Under the pieces are notes generated by a model. That model had not been told where the DNA came from. It saw nothing but the letters and a program-made list of their open reading frames with translations, and did not search any database. The position numbers and the translations under genes were made by a program. From contig CAUYUJ010000725.1 of the NCBI GenBank assembly GCA_963575745.1, positions 207,501 to 271,500 of the forward strand: 64,000 bases of DNA, written 5' to 3'. Of this stretch, positions 31,370-42,286 are shown piece by piece (the stretch's first letter is position 1; every line of letters begins with the position of its first letter). Source of the stretch: Prorocentrum cordatum (Eukaryota; Sar; Dinophyceae; Prorocentrales; Prorocentraceae).

Positions 31370-31779
31370 TCGGAGGTGGCCAGAGCCAGAGGGGTCTGGC
31401 CGGCCAGGGGCGTCCACAGGGAGCTGCGGTAGAGCGGGGGGGGATGTGCTCGGGCGGGATGGGTTGCTGGGGCTTGGATCCAGTTGTGTGGCTAAGCTGA
31501 CCCAGCGTTAGTTCCAGCGTGCAGACAGAGGGGGGAGAAATGGCCCCCATCGTCGCCACAGCTGGACGGAGGCTCCGCGATCTAATCAGTTTCGACCCTT
31601 GAGGGATTAGGAGACAATTGTTGGGCAAATTTGCCTTCATCCTCCCCTCTTTGCCGATTTTACGTGGGCTTGTCCAGCTCATTCCCCCCGGCCGCCTCCA
31701 GATTGGAGCGGTGGCCAGGATTGGGCAGAGGGGGCCCCTGTCTTCCACACCCCCAGGTGGACCCCCGCGTGACGCATGA

Positions 31780-32101
31780 CGAGGAGGAGGAAGAAGAGGA
31801 CAAACGAGGAGAAAGAGGAGGCGGAGGCGGAGGCGTAGAGGTAGAGGTGGAGGTGGATGAGGCGAGGAGTTTGTGGAGGTGGAGGTGGAGGGGGAATGGA
31901 GGACGAGGAGGAGGAGGATGTGGAGGAGGAGGAGGAGGGATGAGGGAAGGGGAGATGGGATGAGGCTTCCCGGTGGAGGTGCAGGAGGGAAGAAGGAGGA
32001 GGACCAGGAGGAGAAGGAGGAGGAGGAGGAGGATGCAAAGGAGGATGAGGAGGAGGAGGAGGAGGCGAAGGAGGAGGAGGAGGAAGATGCAAAGGAGGAT
32101 A

Positions 32102-32132
<31 letters not shown>

Positions 32133-32155
32133 GGAGGAGGAGGAGGAGAGGGACG
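31780..32155. repeat. GGA/GAG array, interrupted
   Basis: Three GGA blocks separated by GTGGAGGTGGAGGTGGATG variants. Source of poly-Glu and poly-Arg frames. Confidence 0.95.
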
Positions 32156-32802
32156 ACGGACTGCGCGATCAGGATTGCATAAAAAACATGGCTGCTCCGA
32201 GGGGCGGGTCCACCCCGATGCGAGCGCCAGCATCCCCGCAGGGCCTCTGGGCCAGCGCAAGGAGGCGGCAGGTGGCACCCCGATGGCGTCGCCCCAGGGG
32301 GGCTGCCGCTCGGGGTCCGCCCCGGTGCACGCGTCGCGCGACGCCGCTCGCCCCCATCTTCCCAGCGCTGCCACCTGCCAGTGATGCCAGGACGATCGCC
32401 ACTGGCCTGGCATCGCTCGGACGTGTGCGTTTTTCCTTGGCGAGGACCATCGAGGAGCATCCTGGATCACAGCGCGAAGGAGGAGCCCACGAAACCGAGA
32501 AAAGCACGCGGAATGGACGTTGCGTCGTAGCCACCCTTCAGCGGCGCGGAGAGATGATTGCCAGCGGTACCTGACGACGAGGGGCCTGGCCGCCTTGCGG
32601 TCCGCGGTGGGCGCAACGCCACCGCGCCGTCTCTACAATAAGCCCTTGCCGGCCTCGCCAGACCCACATGGTGGACCCTGGCCGCGAGCTCCGAGGAATC
32701 CGCGGGGCCCGTGAGCGCCCGCAGGCGCTCTGGGCGAGACCTGTCCATTGCCGGGTGGCTGCGGGGTCGCCCCATCACAGTGCTTCAAGGGGGGAGGCTT
32801 CA
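32156..32802. other. No gene recognised
   Basis: GC-rich sequence with overlapping frames on both strands of similar quality and no domain; not called coding. Confidence 0.35.
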
Positions 32803-32951
32803 GTCGGGCCTGTCCTTCTACAGGAGGAATATTCAAAAATAGTAACAATGGTCTGGGGACGGCTTTTTGACAATGTTTGGCTATCTTTACGTATTGTTTG
32901 ACTATGTTTGATTTGGTGCCCAAAATCTTCCTGTAGGCCGACGTGCCCGAC
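32803..32951. mobile_element. MITE family C, copy 1 (149 bp)
   Basis: Left end GTCGGGCCTGTCCTTCTACA, right end CTGTAGGCCGACGTGCCCGAC. The inverted match is about 25-28 bp with mismatches. Inner part is AT-rich (ATTTTT, TGTTTGACTATG), unlike the surroundings. A second copy is at 35898-36045. Confidence 0.8.
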
Positions 32952-33056
32952 CTAAAGGGATGCGCTCTCAAGCCGATGGCAGTCACCACGGTCGTGCGAG
33001 ACCGCACAGAATGCTGGCGGCAAGGCGCTACTCCGCCCTGCTCCCCGGGCCCATCC

Positions 33057-33262
33057 CTCCTCCTCCTCCTCCTCCTCCATCTCCTCCTCCATCTCCTCCT
33101 CCTCCTCCTCCTCCTCCTCCTCCTCCTCCTCCTCCTCCATCTTCTCCTCCTCTTCCTCCTCCTCCTCCTCTTCCTCCTCTTCCTCCTCTTCCTCCTCCTC
33201 CTCCTCCTCCATCTCCTCCTCCCCCTCCCCCTCCTCCACCTCCTCCTCCTCCTCCTCCTCGG
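33057..33262. repeat. TCC/GGA array
   Basis: About 200 bp of TCC with TCT and CAT variants. Confidence 0.95.
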
Positions 33263-33837
33263 GTCGCCTACGGCCCTGGGCAAGCAGGAGGGTCGGCAGA
33301 TGGGCATCTGGAGTGCTCAGGGCGCGGGGCGGGCGGGGTACAGTCGGGCCGCTGAAGAAGGAACCCTTTTCGCTTGGGATGGGCTCAGCGTCTCTCGCTC
33401 TTGTTGTGCAGTCCGTCTTAGGTGCTCCTAAGGTTTGCTATGGGACATCGAGGCTTGTTTCGACAGCTCCTTCTGACAGCGTTTCGAATGTAGCCCTAAC
33501 GCCCCAGGACAGACGACGGGCGGCAGCCCCCGCCCAGTCCCCACGCCCCCCGCGGATGCCACACAACGCCGCCGGGAGCGGCGGCGGAGGGAGCAGGCAG
33601 GGGCAGGAGGGGCAGGGCGGGGGGGGGGTAGCCCGCAGCAGCGGGCTCTTCAGCGGTGCGCGCAGGAGGATGCAGGAGGGAGGCGGGTTGGGGATGGAGG
33701 ACGCCTCTCTCTCCCACTCCTCCCCTCCCCTCCGACGCATCTGGGCACACATGTGTGAGGCCGACCAGAACATCGGATCAGCGCGCAGTGCAACCACGCC
33801 CGTGCCGACCAGAGCGGAGAGCGGGCGTGACAGGGGA

Positions 33838-34590
33838 TGGAGGAGGAAGGAGGGAGGCAGGAGGGAGGGAGGAAGCAGGGAGGAGGGAGGAGGGAGGAGA
33901 GGGAGGAGGGGAGGGGGGAGGGAGGGACGGGATTGGGAAGGGAGAGAGGGAGGGAGTGAGGAGAGAGGGAGGGAGGGAGGGAGGGAGGAGGAGAGAGGGG
34001 GGAGGGAGGATGAGGAGGGGAGCGGATGGGGAGGAGCGAGGAGCGCAGAGAGAGGCCTCCTGGCTTGGGGGGCGCACGGGCCCGTCGTGCCTGCGAGGGC
34101 CCCCCATCCCCGAGGTGCTGTTGGCTCTCCGGGGGGCGCCGCCGAGCCCGCGGGGGGCCGCCTGGTGCGCGGGGAGGTCGTCGCCGTCGCCGCCGTCGTT
34201 CCATCCCTCCTCCCTCCCCCTCCTCCCTCCTCCCTCCTCCTCCTCCCTCTCCCTCCTCCTCTTCCTCCTCCTCCTCCCTCCTCCCCCTCCCTCCTCCCCC
34301 CTCCTCCCTCCCTCTCCTCTTCCTCCTCCTCCCTCACTCCTCCCTCTCCCTCCTCCCTCCCTCCTCCCTCCTCCTCTCCTCCCTCCCTCCCTCCGTCCTC
34401 CCTCCCTCCCCCTCCTCCTCTCCTCCTCCTCCTCTCCTCCCTCCCTCCTCTCCTCCCTCCCTCCTCCCTCTCCCCTCCTCCTCCTCCTCCCTCCTCCTCC
34501 TCCCTCCTCCCTCTCCTTCCTCCTCCTCCTCCCTCTCCTCCTCTCCTCCTCCTCCTCCTCCTCCTCCTCCCCTCCTCCTCCTCCTGTCGC
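33838..34590. repeat. GGGA array facing a TCCC/TCC array
   Basis: The + strand is GGGA/GGA-rich at 33838-34020 and CCCT/TCC-rich at 34200-34590, with 180 bp of GC-rich DNA between. The two arms are mutually complementary in composition, so a single strand could fold into one very long hairpin. Confidence 0.9.
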
Positions 34591-34611
34591 CGTCGCCGTC
34601 GCCGACTCGCG

Positions 34612-34745
34612 CGGGCGATGCCTCGGCGATGCGGCTCGATGCGGGGCCCAAGGTTCTCCACGCCGACGTCGCCGATGCATCGCCGACGTCGCCGGTGCAT
34701 GGCCGATGCATCGGCGATGCGGCAGGATCCCCCGGCCCCATCCGC
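34612..34745. repeat. Palindromic ATCGGCGATGC element, copy 3
   Basis: GCCGATGCATCGCCGACGTC and GGCCGATGCATCGGCGATGC with the block TTCTCCACGCCGACGTCGCC also found in the copy at 53178. Many nested inverted words. Confidence 0.78.
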
Positions 34746-35816
34746 CTCGGACCCCATCGAGGAGGCCTCTATAGAGGAGAGGAGCTGGGGAGAGCGAGTT
34801 GATACCACTGCAGTTGGCCTTTAGGGGGGGGCTCCTGGTCGCCACGCCTGGACGGAGCGCGGGAAACTGGTGCGCTTGGCCTCGGGGAGGGTTTCCAGCC
34901 ACCGATTTCGAGCTGCCGGTCTCTCCTCGCCCCGATCCGGGAGAAGGGGGAGGAGAGAGGAGGGCCTGGGGTTCCGGGCGTTGGATTTACGGATCAATAG
35001 CAGCACCAGAAGGATGGGGTCTGGGGCTGCGGTCGTGATTGTTCGCGGTGCTGCTGCTATTGTTCGTGACGTCGGGCTTCAGGGTCCCGCCTCCCGTCCT
35101 TCTGCCTCCTCCTCCGCCTCCCAAATCGTCAACGATATGTTTCTAGTTGACCGGTGGATTTTCGGGGATTCGGCTCTCAGTGGCGGGCTATCGGGCCCCA
35201 GGGCACCAGAAACGGATCTTGGGCGAACAATTATTTTGTGGGGTAGTGGTCGGGAATTTTGGGGCCGTGCGCTGAACTCAGGAGAGAACCAAATCCACAC
35301 AGACACAATTAATCGTCGGTCCCCCCGAAGATGCGGGAAAATAGGGGAAGCGGGGGGGGGGACGAAAACCCAGAAAATATTGAAAAATTTAGCCAATCAT
35401 GGGACTTTTGTGTGTGTGTGTGTTTATTTGTGTGTGTGTGCCCCTGGGCCCCCGCAAGAGCAAACATCACACCGTCGGGTGTCCGAGCTCCTCGCGGTTT
35501 TGAGAGAGGCCTCCCCCACGTGCAGCACCGGTGCCCGTTCCTCCTCCGGGCCTGATGCTCCAGAGAGGGCTTCTGTTGTCCTCCTGTCGTGCAGCTCGGG
35601 CCGGACGGCAGGGCAGGATAGTCGACTAGACGTGAGAGTGGCCTTTCGCCAGAGTGACCTCTGGTTCGGGCGCAGACGGGTCCCCAGATGGCTGAAAACG
35701 AAGCAGCAGCAGCAGCAGCTGCTTGCGCGCCCAGGTTTGGTCCCCCCGCGGCCCCCAAAAAGTCGCGCACCAAAGGTCACTCTTACCCAGGGTCACTCTT
35801 GCGTATAGCCGATATA

Positions 35817-36740
35817 GGGGAGGGGGGGGTTACGAAATCTGCTGCGCGCAGCTGGAATCCAGTTGCCCTCTGTTGTGAGGAGAACGTATAGGATCAAGTC
35901 CGACCTGTCCCTTCTACAGGAGGAATATTCAAGAATAGTTTCAAACACAAATACGATGTTTCGACTATTTTTGAGTATTTGTGAGTGTTTGGGGAGTATT
36001 TTTGTTTTTTCGTTCAAAATCCGCCTGTAGGAGGACATGCTCGACCGAAGTGTAGGAGGGGGTACAGAGAGCACGGTGTTTACACTGGTTACACAGGTGG
36101 GAGGAATTCGTGCATTCCGTCGGGGTCGGGATTGAAATTCGTTAAAGAAAGCGCGCCCACCCAGCTCGCAAGCACTTGGTACATATGCGGCCCGCTGACA
36201 TTTTGGTTTCCGACGTCCTCCTCCTCTTTGTTTCCTGCTCTTTTCTCTACCATTTGGAGCAGGTCGAAGGCGACCGCGGCTCCGGCGGAGGAGCGCCCCC
36301 TTCCTCCTTCCCCTTATTCCTCGTTCCTCCTCTTGGCATTCCTGCTCCACGATCCGTCGCCATGAATTGTCCTCCCTCCTTGCTCCAAGAACGGCAAATG
36401 ACGGGGCCGCTCGCCAGCGTTTGCATTGTGCCGCCCATTCGGTATCCGAATTCAGCGAACCGGCGAGGTGGAGGGCGTGGCCATTGCAAACGTTCGGGGC
36501 GCCTTTCGAGCGCGGGCGGCAAGGGCCGCCAAACACACAATCGTAGCGCTGACGTGGGAAGCTGTTGGTGCCCGCGGCACGGCCCGCCGCCGTGCCGGCG
36601 CAGCGGCCTGCGGCACGCAGCTGGTGTCCGCTCCGCCGCAGGGCCCACGTCTCGATGCATGGGCGCCTCCCGGCGCCAGGAGGCGCCAGGAAAACCAGCT
36701 GCGCAAGCTGATGATCGACCCTGCCTTCTGCCATCCCACC
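35817..36740. mobile_element. MITE family B, two diverged partial copies
   Basis: 35817-35865 has the left part (GGGGTTACGAAATCTGCTGC, CAGCTGGAATCC). 36600-36740 has the inner and right part (CAGCTGGTGTCCGCTCC, TGGGCGCCTCCCGGCGCCAG, CAGCTGCGCAAGCTGATG). They may be two copies or one copy split by about 740 bp that includes a family-C MITE. Confidence 0.55.
35898..36045. mobile_element. MITE family C, copy 2 (148 bp)
   Basis: Left end GTCCGACCTGTCCCTTCTAC, right end CTGTAGGAGGACATGCTCGAC. AT-rich interior as in copy 1. Lies between the two family-B pieces. Confidence 0.78.
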
Positions 36741-36986
36741 CTGTCGTCCCCCCCCCCACCCTGGGCCACGGGTAGCGGTAACGGTCGTACGTTTGGGGGG
36801 AGTCTTGGGCCCTCTTTCTACACATGTTGGTGCTCGCGCGCGTACTGTGGCAATCGCAGCGCCCACCCTGCCCCGACGTGCCCACCCGCCCAAACGCTCC
36901 CGTTACCCAGCCCCTTCTTTCTTCTCTGTCCCAGGGCAACGACCGATACGGGACATAAAAATACAAACTAATAGTAAGAATAGTAA

Positions 36987-37026
36987 GGCTCAAGCCATTT
37001 TGGCTCAAGTGCCAAATTGGCTCAAG
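36987..37026 (+). other. Three tandem spliced-leader relics
   Basis: The middle unit, CCATTTTGGCTCAAG (36995-37009), is exactly the last 15 nt of the conserved dinoflagellate spliced leader, the part left when the AG inside the leader is reused as an acceptor in a second round of trans-splicing. It is preceded by a degenerate unit ending GGCTCAAG (36987-36994) and followed by TGCCAAATTGGCTCAAG (37010-37026). Tandem relics like this mark an mRNA that was retroposed, transcribed, trans-spliced and retroposed again. They set the transcript direction as + and its 5' end here. Confidence 0.88.
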
Positions 37027-38207
37027 TTTGACATCAGTTCGGCATCCCCCGTGTCCCACCTTGCGCGTCGCCTCGGTTCCCGAAGGCACGGCCCAGTGAG
37101 TGTAAGGACACCAACAAAGATGCGGAAATCATCGATGAGCTGCCAGAGGAATGTTCTCGGAGGCGACGGTTACAGCGTTTGGCCATTCACTGATCACAGA
37201 ATACTAAGCAACAGGTCGTTGTGCAAAAATTCACGCTGAGGGCGGATGCGCTAGTGTTCAAGCCGAGTTGCCTCACCGAATTTCGGCTCGAACGGATCAA
37301 ATGGATGGTGATGGATTTCCATTCTGTTCTCATGGGCCATTGCCATTGCAGCCCCGAGAATCTCGAATAACATCACGGGATGCCAGCTCAGACTCTGGCG
37401 GCACGTGGCCCGGGTCTCAACCACAAGATTTTGATTGCTTTGTTTTTTCTGTTTTTCCGAGCCGGTTGCGAGCACAGTTTTGCTGTACACCCTTGTCGTT
37501 GCATCAGAAGCGCCGCGCGGGAACCCATGGCCAACTTATGTTCGATGCCTGCTGGATTCCGCTTTGAAAGCCACTTGCGACCGCGACCGTTTCGATGATT
37601 GCCAACGCGAGTGTAGAGATTCGGATACCGAGCCGGACAGCATTTCAGGCAGCGTGGGCGACAAGACAGCGTCTCATTGCAAGGCGAACGACAGTTGCTT
37701 GGGCAGCGACTGCGATGACACCTTGTGTTGCGTTTTCCGATGCCGTTGACGAGGCAGCTCTGGGCAGCTCTGCCGCGCTGCGTTTTCCGATGACGCTGAC
37801 GAGGCAGACAGGCGCGAGTTGTTTCTGACGCCGTTTGGCTCACGGTGCTTTGCAGAACGCACCTCATTCAGTTCAGCCTTATTCCGTGTGTGAAGATTGT
37901 TTCCCCGCCGCGCTATCGCGCGGACAGGCAGCCAAACAGGATTGCTGGATAGGAGATCATGAAACGAAGTTTCGTGCCAGAGCAGAACATGGCACGTCCT
38001 CCGTCGACACATGGTACGAGCTGGAGGCACAACGTTTTCCAATTCAAACATCACAAGATTTGGTGTGATTCTTGTTTGTCCGCGTCTGCCGAATCTGATC
38101 GATTCGAGAAGGCTGTGCAGGGATCTCAACGTAGGGTGTCAGCGGACATGCGCAGAGTTTTGATGAACATGGTGCAAGAGATAAGGGAAGACGTCCTGTT
38201 TCGTTGA
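37027..38207 (+). pseudogene. Retroposed mRNA candidate behind the leader relics, unknown product
   Basis: In frame 0, KDTNKDAEIIDELPEEC begins at 37101, a TGA interrupts at 37191-37193, and VVVQKFTLRADALVFKPSCL follows to about 37371. Further on, a Cys/Asp-rich frame (37570-37749) and a basic/helical frame ending EKAVQGSQRRVSADMRRVLM ... VLFR-stop (to 38205) also look protein-like. Frames do not join, so it is decayed or holds introns. No family recognised. A short direct duplication (GCGTTTTCCGATG-C-GTTGACGAGGCAG) occurs at 37731 and 37780. Confidence 0.45.
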
Positions 38208-38629
38208 ACTGTGGATGTTCCAGTTGGGCAAGGATGGCGATCATTGAGCGTCATGTTCTTCCTTTGGTCCTCTCTTCCTCCCTCTCCCTCTCCCCCATGT
38301 CGCTGCGTAGACACGCGCGGGCCATGTCCCATGCGCAGTACGAAAGAAAGAATACGAACAGTATTAAGAAACGTACTAACAATAATGCTAACAATGAATT
38401 CGCAGGCGTTGCGTGAAACGCGGGGTACGATACATGGGGAGGGGAATGTTGTTCTACGCGTTTAAGCCGTAACGTGCGTTACGGGGGGTTCGCTTCCCCC
38501 GCTCCGTAACGGAGACGAGCTTCCGGGGAGGGAGTCCCGGCCTTCCCGGCTCTGTGCCGTGCTCACGGGGCATGGCACGGCGTTGACAAAGCACCCGAGT
38601 TTGTCGAGACGCCTCTTGAAGCGGCCGTT

Positions 38630-39676
38630 GTCGTCGTTATCGCCGTCGTTGTCGTCGTCGTTGTCGTCGCCGACGTCGTCGTTGCCGTGGTCGTCGTCGT
38701 CGTCATCGTTCCCATCCTCGTCTTCGTCGTCGTTATCGTCTTCGTCGTGTCCGAGAGCCTCGGAGGGCCTGCAAACGCTTCGAGGCCTCCTTAGATTTCC
38801 TGATGCTTCTTGAGACCTCAGGCGGCCGTCTTCGTCGTTGTCGTTGTCGTCCTCGCCCTCGTCTTCGTCGCCGTCGTCCTCGTCGTCGCCGTCGCTTCCG
38901 AGGGCCAGGGCCAGGGTCTCGAAGGGCTTCCAGACGCCTCCACAGGCCTCCAGGAACCTCCTCCGGCCTCTGGAGACCTCTGGAGACCATCACAGGCGGC
39001 CGCCGTCGTCGTCGGTGGCGGCGGCGGCGTTGTCGTCGTCAGCGTCGGCGTCGGCGGCGGCGTCGTCGCCTTCGTCGCCGTCAGTGATCCTCGTCATCGT
39101 CGTCGTCATCTCTGCTCTCGTTTTTGCTCCGGTCGCAGTCCCCGACCCCGTTCTCGATAACGTAGTCGTCGTCGTCCTCTTTGTTCTCGTCCTCGTCGTC
39201 GTCGTCGTTGTTATCGTTGTCGTTATCCTCGTCCTCGTCGTCGTCGTCGTCCTCGCCGTCGTCGCCGAGGGCTCGCCGTCGTCCGCGTAATCGTCGTCGT
39301 CGTCGCCGTCGTTCTCGTCGTCGGCGGCGTCGTCCACGCCGTTGTTGTGGGCATCGTCTTCGTGGTTGTCGTCGTCATCGTCGTCCTCGTCCTCGTCCCC
39401 GTCCTCGTCGTCTTTGTCTTCGTCGTTCTCGTCCTCGTCTTCGTCGTTGTCGTCGTCCTCGTCTTCGTCCTCGTCGTCGTTGTCGTCGTCGTCCTCGTCG
39501 AGAGATCCTCGAAGGGCCTCCAGACGCCTTCAGAGGCAGAGGTCTGCGGAGACTTCCTCAGGCTTATAGAGACTTCCAGAGACCTTCAGACGCAGCCGTC
39601 GTCGTCCTCGTCCTCGTCTTCGTCGTCCTCGTTGTCCTCGTCGTACTCGTCTTTCTTGTCGTCCTCGTCCTCGTCC

Positions 39677-39715
<39 letters not shown>

Positions 39716-39835
39716 TCCTCGTTCTCGTCCTCGTCGTCGACGTTGTCGTCCCCGTCCTCGTCCTCGTCCTCGTCCTTGTCTTCGTCTTCGTCATCATCGT
39801 CCTCATCCTTGTCGTTGTCGTTTGCGTCGTCGGCC
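38630..39835. repeat. GTC/GTCGTCCTC array with three ~100-bp spacers
   Basis: GTCGTC, GTCCTC and GTCTTC units run for 1.2 kb. They are broken at about 38750-38830, 38900-39003 and 39500-39600 by related spacers containing CCTCGGAGGGCCTGCAAACG, GAAGGGCTTCCAGACGCCTC or GAAGGGCCTCCAGACGCCTT. So spacer plus array is a compound repeat. Frames on both strands are open but only reflect the triplets. Confidence 0.95.
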
Positions 39836-40364
39836 AGCACCTGGGCGCCCCCCCCCGTTACGCCCTCACCGGGGCTCGACCCACCTCCCGTAACAGACGT
39901 TAGCGTGGGGGGGTAAAAACACATGCTCGAGGTGAAGAAACGTGCGCCCTTTCTGCCCTGAAGCCCCTCTGGGGCCCAGAAGTGGGACACGAAAGATGCA
40001 CGCTCCTCACCCCCATGTATTTTTCCCCACCCCCCCCTCTCAACGACGCCCGGATCTCCCCTTGTCCCCCCCCCCCCCGGCGGAGGTGCGGCGGCCCCAG
40101 CCCAATTCGCCCGCTGCACCGCGCCGCCGGCGCCGCTCCGCGCAGCCCCGCGCCGCCCACACAGCGCGGCCAGGGGCGCCAGTCCGTCGGCCCCGCCCGC
40201 CCGCGCAGCGCGCCGGGGGCGGCGCTCCGCACTGCCGAGTCGCCCGCCGCCGGCGGGGCGGGAGGCGACCGATCGGCGGCGGGGAGGCGGGCGGGTGGTG
40301 ATCGGCGGCGAGCCCCAGGGGGGAAGTGCGAAGGTCACAGAGGGCTCTGGAGTCCCCCCCGCCC

Positions 40365-40495
40365 TGCGGAGAAGTTGTGCAGTCACAGGGAACTTCTCGG
40401 AAGGCGCGAGGGAGCTTCTGAGAAGGCCCGCCGCCTTCTGAGCAGGCCTTCTCCTTCTCGTTTCCCCCCCTCGCTCGCCGCCGAAGTCTTGGAGG
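40365..40495. repeat. CTTCTnAGAAG palindromic repeat, copy 4
   Basis: AACTTCTCGGAAGGCGCGAG, AGCTTCTGAGAAGGCCCGCC, GCCTTCTGAGCAGGCCTTCT then TTTCCCCCCCTCGCTCGCCG. Confidence 0.78.
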
Positions 40496-40504
40496 GTGAC
40501 CTGA

Positions 40505-40606
40505 ATGGGGGGTGAAAGAAAGGGCCCTAAAGGGTCCCTTTAGGTCCCCTGCTGGTTCCAAAAGAGGCCCCAAAGGGCCCCTTTGAGTTTTTTCCTCACC
40601 CCCCAT
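40505..40606. mobile_element. Small hairpin element, 102 bp
   Basis: Left end ATGGGGGGTGAAAGAAAGGG, right end CCTCACCCCCCAT with GGGCCC/CCTTTxGGG palindromes inside. It abuts the palindromic repeat at 40365-40495. Confidence 0.65.
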
Positions 40607-40844
40607 AGAAGTCCCCCCCCCATTTACCACCCGCCCAGGAGAGGGATCAGGAATTTGTTTGGGGGGGGCGGGAGGATTGGATTATGCCGAGGATCATCCG
40701 ACGACGCCTTGGGATGCAAGGAGAGGGGAAGAGAAGCAACGAGGGCGAAACGGACGGGGTGCAGCGGGTTAAATGCGTCAGCACTAATACTGCGATCTTC
40801 CGCCACCTCCTCCCTCCATCTGCTGATCCACACATCCCACTACA

Positions 40845-41173
40845 TCACATGCCTCTCAGAAGAGGCTCGCGAGATGAGTCCGCGGCAGTAGTATCGTGCA
40901 TATCGGGGAAGGCACAAATAGGCGATGCCCAATCCACGGGCACGGCATCGCCAATGGGAGTGCCTTCCTGTGGGTGTCGCCCATTACGCAACAAACGGAG
41001 ACTATACACAGTCGACTGCGACTTAGGTTGAGAGGGGCACCTTTTTCGCAATCCACGAGCATGCCAGTAGAATGGAACCCACAGCGGTCACAAACAGCAA
41101 TAGGCCCAAGACGCTTCATCTGATGGCTATTCACTTGAGGAGTCGTGCACGCAGCGGCGGCGATTGTACACAA
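40845..41173 (-). pseudogene. LINE 3' end relic (Cys motif and LRxLRxGRHP)
   Basis: On the minus strand one frame reads VCDRCGFHSTGMLVDCEKG (about 41040-41095) and the neighbouring frame VYSLRLLRNGRHPQEG (about 40962-41006). A CxxC ... C motif followed by a Leu/Arg helix and GRHP is what I associate with the C-terminus of dinoflagellate LINE-type polyproteins. One frameshift near 41045 separates the two. No reverse transcriptase domain could be seen upstream. Confidence 0.42.
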
Positions 41174-41385
41174 TATTTAAGAAGTTGCTCCAGCAGTCTG
41201 AACATCTATACTGCCTATCCGCAGAGTTCCTTTATCTGTTGCCATACCAGACCAGCGCTAGTCAAGGAGAGGCTGGGGAAGGTAGACAGGGGTCAGAACG
41301 TTTCAATACTCCATTGCTATTTGGAGATATTCTTAAGCATCCTAGCCATTACAAAGCCAACACGTTTATTTACACTTCGGAATAA
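41164..41385 (+). other. Protein-like + strand frame, unknown
   Basis: Open frame with FKKLLQQSEHLYCLSAEFLY and NTPLLFGDILKHPSHYKANT before TAA. Lower GC than the flanks. Unknown; possibly a decayed gene piece. Confidence 0.3.
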
Positions 41386-41859
41386 CTAGAACCTCGGAAC
41401 TGGACAACCTGTCCGGGAGCAGGTCGTCGAATTCACGCATAGCAGTTTTGTTCGGGCGTCAGCAATTTTAGTGCCCAGCCACTGGGTACTTTGAGGACAC
41501 TTATGCGGTCAATCCCGATGCCGTCAACAGCTCAGTGAATTACATCTTGCGAGCTGCAATGGATTGAGCTCAACATATTTTGATCGCCGCCCATTTGGGC
41601 ACCCCTCCTTCCAGAACCTCCCGGGCCTCCCCCCGGCCACCCGGGTTGCCCAAAACACCCTCCAGGCGACGCGAGTCAGCGACGAGAGCGGCACAATAGG
41701 GCCAAAGACGCCCCGAGATGGCTTCAAGATGGCCGGAGAGTTCCCAGGAGGCCTCCAAGATGCTCCCAAACAGGGCCCCGCATGGCCAAACTAGCCGCGG
41801 CACCAGGAGGAGGAACGCGAAGAGGAAGAAACGGAGGGAAAAGTTACGAGCAGGAAGAG

Positions 41860-41960
41860 AAGGAGGAGAAGGAGGAGAAGGAGGAGAGGGAGGGAGGAGG
41901 AGGAGGAGGAGAAGGAGGAAGAAGGAAGAGAAGGAGGAGGAGGAGGAAGAAAAAGTGTGC
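41860..41960. repeat. GGA/AGG array
   Basis: GGAGAAGGAGG units followed by C10. Confidence 0.92.
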
Positions 41961-42091
41961 CCCCCCCCCCGAGGAGGGCCAGCCAGGGAGCAGCAGCCCA
42001 CTTGGCTGGACGACCTGGTCCAGCTCGCGGTCGTGCCTAGGTCGGAGAAGGGTGCCGGCGAGGAGGCGTTGGCGGTGGCCGGGGAGGACAA

Positions 42092-42286
42092 TCGGGCCGG
42101 ACGAAAAGGGGGGATTGGGAAAGGGGGGGTTACGAAATTTGCTGCATGCAGCTGGTTTCGTCCCCGCCGAGGGGCCCATTCCTCGATACATAGCCGCCTC
42201 CGGCGCCGGGAGGCGCCGGGAAAATCAGCTACGTGAGCTGATTCTCAACCCCCCCCTTTGCTATCCCCCCCTTTCGCCCGACCCGA
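42092..42286. mobile_element. MITE family B, full copy 2 (195 bp)
   Basis: Nearly identical to 24777-24971 over the whole length, including TIRs (TCGGGCCGGACGAAAAGGGG; CCCCTTTCGCCCGACCCGA) and internal palindromes. ACAAT occurs at both edges (42088-42092 and 42286-42290), overlapping the last TIR base. Confidence 0.88.

Noticed and set aside
33313-34902. Frames of 370-500 codons on both strands
   Set aside because: Both strands are open because of GGGA and TCCC arrays; composition is only Ser/Pro/Leu or Glu/Gly/Arg.
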